A DNA stretch of 64,000 nt from Natrinema salinisoli (GTDB taxonomy: Archaea > Halobacteriota > Halobacteria > Halobacteriales > Natrialbaceae). Below the pieces are notes generated by a model, which saw only the letters and a list, made by a program, of their open reading frames with translations, ran no database searches and was not told the origin of the DNA. The stretch lies in contig NZ_CP084470.1 in the NCBI RefSeq assembly GCF_020405205.1, forward strand, positions 310,001 through 374,000, given 5' to 3'. A program made the position numbers and the translations under genes. Every line of letters begins with the position of its first letter. The first letter of the stretch is position 1. Of this stretch, positions 47,150-54,121 are shown piece after piece.

Positions 47150-49318
47150 TCACTGACCTGGATCGACGAACCGATCGGTATCATCGTCCCGCCGGTCGAT
47201 TTCCTCGATCGCCGCGTCGAAATGGGAGGCGGTCAGAGTGATCTGGTCGGGATCCGTCGTCGGACTGGCGACGTGCTGCCTGACCGCGACGGTCGCAGCC
47301 TCGCGACAGACGGCTTCGATGTCGGCACCGACGTAGCCGTCGGTTCGTTCGGCGAGAGTTCCGAGATCGACGTCGTCGGCGAGGGGCCGGTCCCGCGTGT
47401 GGACCGCAAAGATCTGGTGGCGCGCGTCCTCGTCCGGAGCGTCAACGTGAATGTGGCGATCGAACCGTCCGGGACGCATCAACGCGTCGTCGAGGAGATC
47501 GGGGCGGTTCGTCGTCGCGATGACGACGACGTCTTCCAGTTCTTCCAGCCCGTCGAGTTCGGTCAGCAGCTGTGAAACGACGCGTTCACCGACGCCGGCA
47601 TCGGTACTGCTGCCGCCGCGTTCGGCCGCGATCGCATCAATTTCATCGAAAAACAGGACGGTCGGCGCGTTCGTTCGCGCTTTTTCGAATACTTCGCGAA
47701 CGCCTCGTTCGGACTCGCCGACATACTTGTTCAAGAGTTCCGGTCCCTTGATCGAGATGAAGTTCGACTGGGCCTCGTTGGCCACGACCTTCGCCAACAG
47801 CGTCTTGCCCGTCCCCGGTGGCCCGTACAGCAACACGCCCTTGGCCGGTCGAAGCGCGACCCGGTCGAATGCGTCGGGGTGTTCCAGCGGCCACTGGACG
47901 GTCTCGCGGAGCCGTTGGGTCGTTTCAGCCAGTCCGCCGACGTCGTCCCAGGTCGCATCCGGCACTTCCACGAACACCTCCCGGAGCGCCGAGGGGGTCG
48001 CACTCCGGTGGGCTGCGTCGAAATCAGCTGCCGTGAGCGCCAGAGATGCTACCGTCGCGTCGTCGGGATGGTTCTCGTCCGGATGAATCCCGTTCCGGCG
48101 GAGGGTGTGTAACGCCGCCTCGCGAATGAGAATCTCCAGATCCGCGCCGACGAATCCGTGAGTGCGTTCGGCGAGCGACGCGATGTCGACGTCGGCCGCG
48201 AGCGGCATCCCGCGGGTCAGAATCCGAAGGATTTCCTCGCGGCCGTCGCGGTCGGGAACGCCGATTTCGATCTCGCGATCGAACCGGCCGGATCGGCGCA
48301 GCGCTGGGTCCAACGTCTCGGGCTGAGTGGTCGTCCCGATGACGACGAGGCTGTTGTCGGCCTCGAAATCGTCCATGAGCGAAACGAGCGGCCCGACGCC
48401 GTCGGCCGAATTCCCGGTATCGTCCCGCGTTCCGGCGATCGCATCGAGTTCGTCGATGAAGACGACCGCGGGTTCGTTCGCGGCGGCGTTCTCGAACCGA
48501 TTTCGGAGCCGTTCCGCCGTTTCGCTGCGGCGTGCTGCGACGATTGCAGGTCCGCTAATGGTTTCGACGTGGATGTCCGCCTCGTCCGCGAGCGCCTGAA
48601 CGATGAGCCGCTTTCCGGTCCCGGGCGGACCGTGCAGTAATACGCCGTTCGTCGGTTCGACGCCGAGTCGGCCGAAGACGTCGGGTGAGCACAGCGGTAG
48701 TTCGACGGTCTCTCGAATCTGAGCGATTTCCGCGTCTAGACCGCCGATATCGGCGAAGGTGATCCTCGCCGAGCCGCCGGTGCTGTCGATAGCAGTCGAA
48801 AGCTCTTCCGCGGGCTGGGGTGCTACCGAAATCCGCGTCCAGTCGCGTACGAGAACGATGTCACCCGGTGCCGCCGCAGTGATGCGGACCGGAACCGTCC
48901 GCCGAGCGGGGTCGTCTGCCCCTCGTGATCGCAGGGTGACCGGAACGACCTGGCCGACGACGACGGCTCGACTGATGAGTTCGTCTCGCAGGGAAAGATC
49001 GAAATCGGCCCCGTCGTCGAACCCTTCCGGGAGCGCAACCGTGACGCTATCAGCTGGAGAAACGTCGACCGGTTCGACAGTAACCGTTTCTCCGGCCGCG
49101 ACACCTGCAGTCCGTCGAACCAATTCGTTCGTGCGGATAGTTCCGTCGTCGATATCGTCGGTCGGCATCACCTGTGTGACTGCACGGTTCCCGTCCGATC
49201 CGCGAACGAGGAGAAAATCGCCGCTGTCGAGGCCAAGCTCGGCGAGCGTTCGACGACCGACGACTGTGAGGCCACGACCGGGATCGCTATCGGCAAGCGG
49301 CTTCATGCTGAGTTCCAT
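47150..49318 (-). CDS. CDC48/VAT-like double AAA+ ATPase, copy 1
   Basis: This encodes about 722 aa from MELSMKPLADSD (49318), chosen by comparison with copy 2. A Cdc48-type N domain spans about residues 5-170, followed by AAA domain D1 and AAA domain D2. D1 has GPPGTGKR, with Arg in place of the Thr/Ser of Walker A, Walker B VVFIDELD and the arginine-finger region RRSGRFDRE. D2 is complete: GPPGTGKTLLAKVVANEA, LFFDEIDAIAAERGG and LMRPGRFDRH. Such proteins unfold or remodel protein substrates. It is divergent from the 313-aa gene and PQQ dehydrogenase 1, which suggests an activator or assembly role like MoxR proteins in methanol dehydrogenase clusters. Confidence 0.9.
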   Translation of the reverse strand: MELSMKPLADSDPGRGLTVVGRRTLAELGLDSGDFLLVRGSDGNRAVTQVMPTDDIDDGTIRTNELVRRTAGVAAGETVTVEPVDVSPADSVTVALPEGFDDGADFDLSLRDELISRAVVVGQVVPVTLRSRGADDPARRTVPVRITAAAPGDIVLVRDWTRISVAPQPAEELSTAIDSTGGSARITFADIGGLDAEIAQIRETVELPLCSPDVFGRLGVEPTNGVLLHGPPGTGKRLIVQALADEADIHVETISGPAIVAARRSETAERLRNRFENAAANEPAVVFIDELDAIAGTRDDTGNSADGVGPLVSLMDDFEADNSLVVIGTTTQPETLDPALRRSGRFDREIEIGVPDRDGREEILRILTRGMPLAADVDIASLAERTHGFVGADLEILIREAALHTLRRNGIHPDENHPDDATVASLALTAADFDAAHRSATPSALREVFVEVPDATWDDVGGLAETTQRLRETVQWPLEHPDAFDRVALRPAKGVLLYGPPGTGKTLLAKVVANEAQSNFISIKGPELLNKYVGESERGVREVFEKARTNAPTVLFFDEIDAIAAERGGSSTDAGVGERVVSQLLTELDGLEELEDVVVIATTNRPDLLDDALMRPGRFDRHIHVDAPDEDARHQIFAVHTRDRPLADDVDLGTLAERTDGYVGADIEAVCREAATVAVRQHVASPTTDPDQITLTASHFDAAIEEIDRRDDDTDRFVDPGQ
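47279..47990. repeat. long direct repeat, AAA+ D2 region, copy 1
   Basis: About 700 bases covering the D2 ATPase domain are almost identical to 54264-54985, with a one-codon length difference, although D1 and the N domain of the same two genes are much more diverged. The abrupt change in similarity suggests recent gene conversion within an older duplication. Confidence 0.75.
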
Positions 49319-49508
49319 ACGCTTCGCTCGAGCAATAGTGTCGCAATACATATAAAAATACAGTAATATTGAGTTGGCACTTGTATGGTTTCGTTATTTC
49401 TCATACTCTGCAGATCTAGAATCTTAATTTGTACTCTCCACTCAAATGACCCGTATGTATATATCTGTAATATGACTGTAAAGATAGTAAAGTTATTTGT
49501 AGTATCAC
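49319..49508. promoter_or_regulatory. divergent promoter region, unit 1
   Basis: This AT-rich spacer of 190 bases lies between the AAA+ gene (minus) and the 313-aa gene (plus). A TATA-like tract (GTATATATCT, about 49458-49467) is about 45 bases before the plus-strand ATG, and further AT tracts lie near 49340-49375 for the minus gene. The equivalent spacer in unit 2 has a TATA-like tract at a similar distance. Confidence 0.4.
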
Positions 49509-50450
49509 ATGGCAGAAGTCAGTGGTGTTGAGATGATCAATGCTAACAGGCCACAACCAACGGCGGAAGAAGAAGCACAGTTGACCGAACACCTCGGCGC
49601 CGATAGTTCGGTTGTTGGTGAAGAACTGACGCTATCAGCGCTGAAATCGGCACTCGAGGGAGAGATCAACGACGAGTTCGCCTCGATGGGCGAGGCGATT
49701 CGAAACGATCTCGAAGGGGAACTCGACGCGGAGTTAGTCAGTTCGGCGTTGTCGGACCTCGAGACACAGATCGACCGGCTCTCGGAGGTGCGGGAAGCGG
49801 GCATCCCGGACGGGAAGCGCGAACCCGAACGACTCTACCGGGAGCTCGTCGAACCGGGGTGGCGGCTGTACGATCACCTCCTCGACGTCGGCTTCTTCGA
49901 AAGCGTCGACGCGAACGCCGTACGGTTCTCCGCCGAACACATCAGGAACACCGGTCGCGGCCTGATCGAGGCGAACCCGCTCACCTCGGAGTTAGAGGCG
50001 ATCGGCTTCGACGAAGGGGAACAGCTCAGTCTGCTCGCGGACCTAGTGAACAACGATAGGGAACTCGCGCGGTGGGTTCCGACGAAGGAGATCCCGGCCG
50101 ACGTCGAGTTCAACGTCGACTTCGTCCCACCGCTTCACCAGCGAGCCGCCGGCGGCACGCTGCTGTGGATACAGACCCTCGACGTCCACCTGTGGCAGAA
50201 ACGAGTGCTCGTTACCGACGAGATACTCGACGACGGCTATTGGGACGTCAAGGGAATGCTGGGCGGACTGTACCTGCTCGGTCGGGTCGCGCGCGAGATC
50301 GCGTCCGAGGACGAACGAACGCTCACAGACGGACAGCTGATGGCGGCACTGACGGCCAGTGCTGCCATCATGATCATCAACCAGCAGAAGATCTGCCAGG
50401 ACGTATTTTACATCACCGAAGCGATGCGGGCGGAACCAGAAGCGAGGTAA
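49509..50450 (+). CDS. conserved helical partner protein of PQQ dehydrogenase, copy 1
   Basis: This encodes 313 aa of a family I do not recognise. It is helical and acidic, with no signal peptide and no Cys-based metal motif. The best conserved block against copy 2 is RWVPTKEIPADVEFNVDFVP, then PLHQRAAGGTLLWIQTLDVH and a region ending in MLGGLYLLGRVAREIA. A second block is LTDGQLMAALTASAAIMIIN. ATG 49533 (MINANRP) is an alternative start that fits copy 2 better. The dehydrogenase gene begins six bases after its stop, so the two proteins are made together. A structural or maturation partner is the natural inference. Confidence 0.8.
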   Translation: MAEVSGVEMINANRPQPTAEEEAQLTEHLGADSSVVGEELTLSALKSALEGEINDEFASMGEAIRNDLEGELDAELVSSALSDLETQIDRLSEVREAGIPDGKREPERLYRELVEPGWRLYDHLLDVGFFESVDANAVRFSAEHIRNTGRGLIEANPLTSELEAIGFDEGEQLSLLADLVNNDRELARWVPTKEIPADVEFNVDFVPPLHQRAAGGTLLWIQTLDVHLWQKRVLVTDEILDDGYWDVKGMLGGLYLLGRVAREIASEDERTLTDGQLMAALTASAAIMIINQQKICQDVFYITEAMRAEPEAR

Positions 50451-50456
50451 TCACAG

Positions 50457-52169
50457 ATGTCAATAGAAGAAGACAGAGCGGTTCAGGCTGCACAGGATAC
50501 GGTCGTTCGAGAGACCGATAACGGTTATCGGGTACTCGGTTCGCCCGAGGAATCGGTCACCCACCAACACGACATCGATCGCATACCGCAATTCGACGTC
50601 ACCCAGGAGATGATAAGCGAATCCGGTGAGAATCCGGAGGCGTGGCTGACGTACGGCGGTAACTACGAAATGCACCGCTACACGACGGCCGACGTCATCG
50701 GCCCGGACAACGTAAGCGACCTCGAGGTCGAGTACGACATCAGGGTCGGTTCCGGGTCGAGCATGGAGGGATCGCCGGTCATCGTTCCCGGGGATCCGAC
50801 GGTGATGTACCAGTCGAACGGGCCGAATCACATCAAGGCGATCGACGCCCGTAACGGTGACGTGCTGTGGAGTTACACCTACGCGGTGCCCTCCGACGTG
50901 GTACTGTGCTGTGACGACAATAATCGCGGACCCGCCGTCTGGCAGGACAAGGTGTACATGACCACCCTGGACTCGGGGGTCGTCGCACTCAACCGGTACA
51001 CCGGCGAAGAAGAGTGGTACACGTCGACGGCGGACCACGAACGGGGCTACTCCGCGACGTGGGCACCGATCGTCCAGGACGGAACCCTCTACACGGGATC
51101 CGCCGGCGGCGAGTACGGCGTCCGGGGCTTCCATACGGCTATCGACGCCGAGACCGGTGAGGAGGAGTGGTTCACGCGGACCTGCCCCGAAGAGGAGTGG
51201 GTCGGCGACTCGATCAACCAGGCTGCCGGCACCAACTGGATGTCGGCGACGTACGACGAGGAACGGGACGTCCTGTACATGCCGGTCGGCAACCCCGGAC
51301 CGGACTTCGACGGCTCTGTCCGTCCGGGACCGAACCGCAACACGTGCGGGACGCTGTGTCTCGACGCCGAGACCGGCGAGCGCCTCTGGTTCCATCAGGA
51401 GTCGGCCCACGACGTCTGGGACTACGACTCGGCGTCGCCGCGGATGCTCATCCGCGACCTCGAGTTCGACCACCGCGACGAGATCAGAGACACGGTCGTC
51501 AACGCCGGCAAGACCGGCTGGGCGTACTCGATGGACGCAGAGACGGGCCAACTCATCACCCGATCGGATCCGGGCGTCCAGCAGCTGAACATGTTCAGCA
51601 TGACCCCGCACATCGACGACGGTCGCCGGGGGACGTTCATGCCCGGCGGGATGGGCGGCTGTGACTGGCACCCGGCGACGTACAACCACGAGACCGGGCT
51701 GGTCTACTTCAAGATGCACAACAACGCCCAGGAGGCGTGGTGGCGGTTCGAGGAGTTCGAGGAGGGCCGCAAGTACTGGGGCGGTATCCTCGAGGACGAG
51801 ACCGAAGCGATGCCCGACGAGTACAACGGCCACATCAGTTCCATCACCGCGTTCGATCCGACGACGGGGAAACTCGTCTGGCGCGACTGGATCGATAGCG
51901 ACACCTACATCTGGGGCGGAACGATGTCGACCACGACCGGCCTGATGTTCGCCGGGACCCAGAACGGCCAGTTCATCGCCTACGACGCCGCGGACGGCGA
52001 GCGCCTCTGGGAGTTCGACACCGGCGACGCTCCGCTCTCGTCCAGCCCCGTCAGCTGGTACGATCCCGACGAGGGCAAACAGTACATCGCCATCCAGGTC
52101 GGCGGTAGCGGCTGGCTCCGCCGCGGCAAGCGGGACGACCGCGTCGTCGTCTTCTCGCTGGCCGAGTGA
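50457..52169 (+). CDS. PQQ-dependent alcohol/methanol-type dehydrogenase, copy 1
   Basis: This 570-aa protein has the eight-bladed propeller fold of quinoprotein alcohol dehydrogenases, which oxidise alcohols to aldehydes. Landmarks are vicinal Cys151-Cys152 (VLCCDDNNRG), Glu219 (AGGEYGVRG), the PQQ-stacking Trp261 (GTNWMSATYD), Asn279 (VGNPGPDF), and the catalytic Asp322 with Asp324 in WDYDSA. The second Asp marks lanthanide-dependent XoxF/PedH-type enzymes, whereas calcium enzymes have Ala, Ser or Thr there. Heme motifs are absent. No Sec or Tat signal is visible, which is unusual because bacterial relatives are periplasmic. It is co-transcribed with the 313-aa gene. Confidence 0.92.
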   Translation: MSIEEDRAVQAAQDTVVRETDNGYRVLGSPEESVTHQHDIDRIPQFDVTQEMISESGENPEAWLTYGGNYEMHRYTTADVIGPDNVSDLEVEYDIRVGSGSSMEGSPVIVPGDPTVMYQSNGPNHIKAIDARNGDVLWSYTYAVPSDVVLCCDDNNRGPAVWQDKVYMTTLDSGVVALNRYTGEEEWYTSTADHERGYSATWAPIVQDGTLYTGSAGGEYGVRGFHTAIDAETGEEEWFTRTCPEEEWVGDSINQAAGTNWMSATYDEERDVLYMPVGNPGPDFDGSVRPGPNRNTCGTLCLDAETGERLWFHQESAHDVWDYDSASPRMLIRDLEFDHRDEIRDTVVNAGKTGWAYSMDAETGQLITRSDPGVQQLNMFSMTPHIDDGRRGTFMPGGMGGCDWHPATYNHETGLVYFKMHNNAQEAWWRFEEFEEGRKYWGGILEDETEAMPDEYNGHISSITAFDPTTGKLVWRDWIDSDTYIWGGTMSTTTGLMFAGTQNGQFIAYDAADGERLWEFDTGDAPLSSSPVSWYDPDEGKQYIAIQVGGSGWLRRGKRDDRVVVFSLAE

Positions 52170-52177
52170 ATCACGCG

Positions 52178-52489
52178 CTACCCCTCGTTTTTTTGCGTCG
52201 AATCGTCGTCAGCGTCTATTCGCGTCACGTCGCCGGTCGATTCACAGGTGGGACAAGCGAGCACGCCCTTAATCGCCGTCCTCGATTCCACGTGCGGGAA
52301 CGTCGCCTCGCAGTCGGTACACTGGGCGTTCCGGCGAGTACCGAGCAATGTTTGTTTTTTCGGGATGCCTTGAACGACACCGTGGCCACAGGTCGGACAG
52401 GCGAGCCCGTGGTCACCGGCTTTTTCACTCAGTCTCCGGGGGAATCGCTCACCGCAGTCGACGCAGCGGGCGTCTATCGACTGATCCAT
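52178..52489 (-). CDS. double zinc-ribbon protein
   Basis: This encodes about 103 aa from MDQSIDARCVDCGERFPRRL (52489). Four C-x2-C pairs (CVDC, CPTC, CTDC, CPTC) make two zinc ribbons, each with a C-x2-C...C-x2-C layout. The tail is Asp/Lys-rich. Such proteins are common in haloarchaea and bind nucleic acid or protein, but this one has no assigned role. It converges with dehydrogenase gene 1, eight bases apart, and lies inside the first repeated unit without a counterpart in the second. Confidence 0.75.
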   Translation of the reverse strand: MDQSIDARCVDCGERFPRRLSEKAGDHGLACPTCGHGVVQGIPKKQTLLGTRRNAQCTDCEATFPHVESRTAIKGVLACPTCESTGDVTRIDADDDSTQKNEG

Positions 52490-52701
52490 TATCGGATGGT
52501 GCTCTCGAGTGCGGTTCCCCTCGTTGCTTGCAAAGTGGGGATGTGGAAACAGAGGCAACTCACAGTTTTTTACGACTGTCGCGCCGGTCGTTCGAGCGGC
52601 GACTACCCGCCGTTCGACGGGATAGTCACCACTTCAGGGGCCGAAATCCACCGTAGTATATGAAGGTTAGCGGAACGTATCTCCTCCCGTCCTCACTATC
52701 C

Positions 52702-52857
52702 ATGGCACCGAACACGCTCACTGTCGAACTCACCGGCCGGGAAAAACGCGACGTCGTTCGTGCACTCCGTGCGTTCGCAGACGAGAAGGAGGCGGACGGA
52801 GCGTCAGCAGAAGCGGATCAGCTCCGAAGTCTGGCGAGCCGCATCGATCGCGAGTAA
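52702..52857 (+). CDS. small helical haloarchaeal protein
   Basis: This encodes 51 aa from ATG 52702 (MAPNTLTVELTGREKRDVVR...). The 14 codons upstream in frame look like leader. It has a strand followed by two charged helices (EADGASAEADQLRSLASRID). This is a typical short haloarchaeal protein of unknown function. It has the same direction as the coiled-coil gene that follows about 90 bases later. Confidence 0.6.
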   Translation: MAPNTLTVELTGREKRDVVRALRAFADEKEADGASAEADQLRSLASRIDRE

Positions 52858-52944
52858 GTTTGCTCCGTTCTCCTGGCATCGCTGCTTCCGAATATTCTGT
52901 GAACAGTGATAACTTATATCGTGCTGTGTGTTAATCTGCATCAT

Positions 52945-53442
52945 ATGTCGCCAGCTGACCACTACCGGCAGACGCCTCGAAACGGGACCGACCAGACGAC
53001 GGTCACCGAAACGACCGACGATAGAGGCGAGGATATCCCATCCGAAACGGGGACCGTTGAAGCATTAATTGAGGAAATCGTCGAATCACAGACCGACGAC
53101 TTGCGGGACGAACTCGACTCCCTCGAGCGACAGATCGAGACGGTCGACGACTTCGCTCGCATCAGTCTGAACGAGCGAAAAGTCAAACAGAACGAAGAAA
53201 AGCTCTCCGAGTTCTCGGAATCGCTCACGGCGTTCGCCGAGAAAGCGTTCAACAACATCAACGCGCTCGAGGACCGCCTCGACAGGCAGGCGCTCTTGCT
53301 CGTGACGATCCTCGACTCCCTCGAGGACGACGTCGACCTCTCGACGGTCCGTCGCTACGAGGACGATCGGCTCATCGCGGATTCCGCTCCCGACGAGCGG
53401 CTGGCGGCGGCGATCCGGGGAGAGGACGCGACTAAAGAATAG
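52945..53442 (+). CDS. coiled-coil protein
   Basis: This encodes about 165 aa from ATG 52945 (MSPADHYRQTPRNG...). The first 35 residues are polar and disordered. Residues about 40-140 form heptad-like helices (LRDELDSLERQIETVDDFAR, NEEKLSEFSESLTAFAEKAF, NNINALEDRLDRQALLLVTI). The short tail has DERLAAAIRGEDATKE. There is no membrane segment. Coiled coils of this kind often act as oligomerisation or scaffold proteins. It lies between the two dehydrogenase units and converges with the ferredoxin gene. Confidence 0.65.
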   Translation: MSPADHYRQTPRNGTDQTTVTETTDDRGEDIPSETGTVEALIEEIVESQTDDLRDELDSLERQIETVDDFARISLNERKVKQNEEKLSEFSESLTAFAEKAFNNINALEDRLDRQALLLVTILDSLEDDVDLSTVRRYEDDRLIADSAPDERLAAAIRGEDATKE

Positions 53443-53547
53443 TGCATGGGCGTACCGACAGGGAGACGAGGGCCTTCGGTTGTCGACCGACACAGGACCT
53501 GAACCAGCGCTGTCGGGCCCGTCCAGCAGAGTCGGACAGAAGCACCG

Positions 53548-54030
53548 CTACACTTCCCGTTCGCCGACGACGTTCTGGAGGTAGTCGGCGCGCCTGGCCT
53601 CGTAGATGACTTTTAGCTCGTCGCTCGCAGGTTTCGCCACGCACGTCAGTCGAAGGTTCCGGTCGTCGACTTCCTCGTCGGTCAGGAACAGGTTCATATC
53701 CATCTCGAGGTCGCCCTCGACGAGGAACGCACAGCAGTTCGCACAGGAGGCGGCGCGACACTCGAACGGCCAGTCGCAGCCCTCGTTCTCGGCCCCGTCG
53801 AGGAGGTACTCGTTCTTGTTGATCTCTATCGTCCCGTGCTCCCGGTCAGTAAGGTCGGCTGCGGCCGCCTTCTCGAAGAGACTCTCGTCGTCGCGACTCC
53901 ACCCGTGGCGCTGTAACGCTCCGTAGCTGAGATACTCCACGGTAGCAGTCTCGCCGTCGTCCGCCCGCTCCAAGCGTCGGTCGCCTCCTCGTCCGGCTTT
54001 GATGTTCGGCAGCTCCCGATCGTCAGACAT
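53548..54030 (-). CDS. plant-type 2Fe-2S ferredoxin, copy 1
   Basis: This encodes 160 aa from MSDDRELPNIKAGRGG. The cluster ligands follow the C-x4-C-x2-C...C pattern of halobacterial ferredoxins (FECRAASCANCCAF, then LTCVAKPASDEL). The acidic insertion (LFEKAAAADLTDREHGTIEI) and the segment EGDLEMDMNLFLTDEEVDDR are typical of that group. It would be a soluble one-electron carrier in the cytoplasm. It begins 91 bases downstream of AAA+ copy 2 on the same strand, so the two may be co-transcribed. It is the most plausible electron acceptor or partner for the nearby dehydrogenases. Confidence 0.9.
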   Translation of the reverse strand: MSDDRELPNIKAGRGGDRRLERADDGETATVEYLSYGALQRHGWSRDDESLFEKAAAADLTDREHGTIEINKNEYLLDGAENEGCDWPFECRAASCANCCAFLVEGDLEMDMNLFLTDEEVDDRNLRLTCVAKPASDELKVIYEARRADYLQNVVGEREV

Positions 54031-54121
54031 ACGTTCACAATGACCATCAATGTAGGTCCATTTATTTCTACGGTCGAGACCCGTTTCAGCGCACGCATGA
54101 TCGATCGGGAGAGGAGCGACG

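Noticed and set aside
50460-51833. 457-codon open frame on the minus strand over the first PQQ dehydrogenase gene
   Set aside because: It is the antisense shadow of a clearly conserved gene; its composition (Val/Arg-rich) is typical of the reverse frame in GC-rich haloarchaeal DNA.
50457-52169. Dehydrogenase as a BamB-type propeller or a quinohemoprotein
   Set aside because: The full set of vicinal Cys, Glu, Asn and Asp active-site residues argues for a true alcohol dehydrogenase, and there is no C-x2-C-H heme motif.
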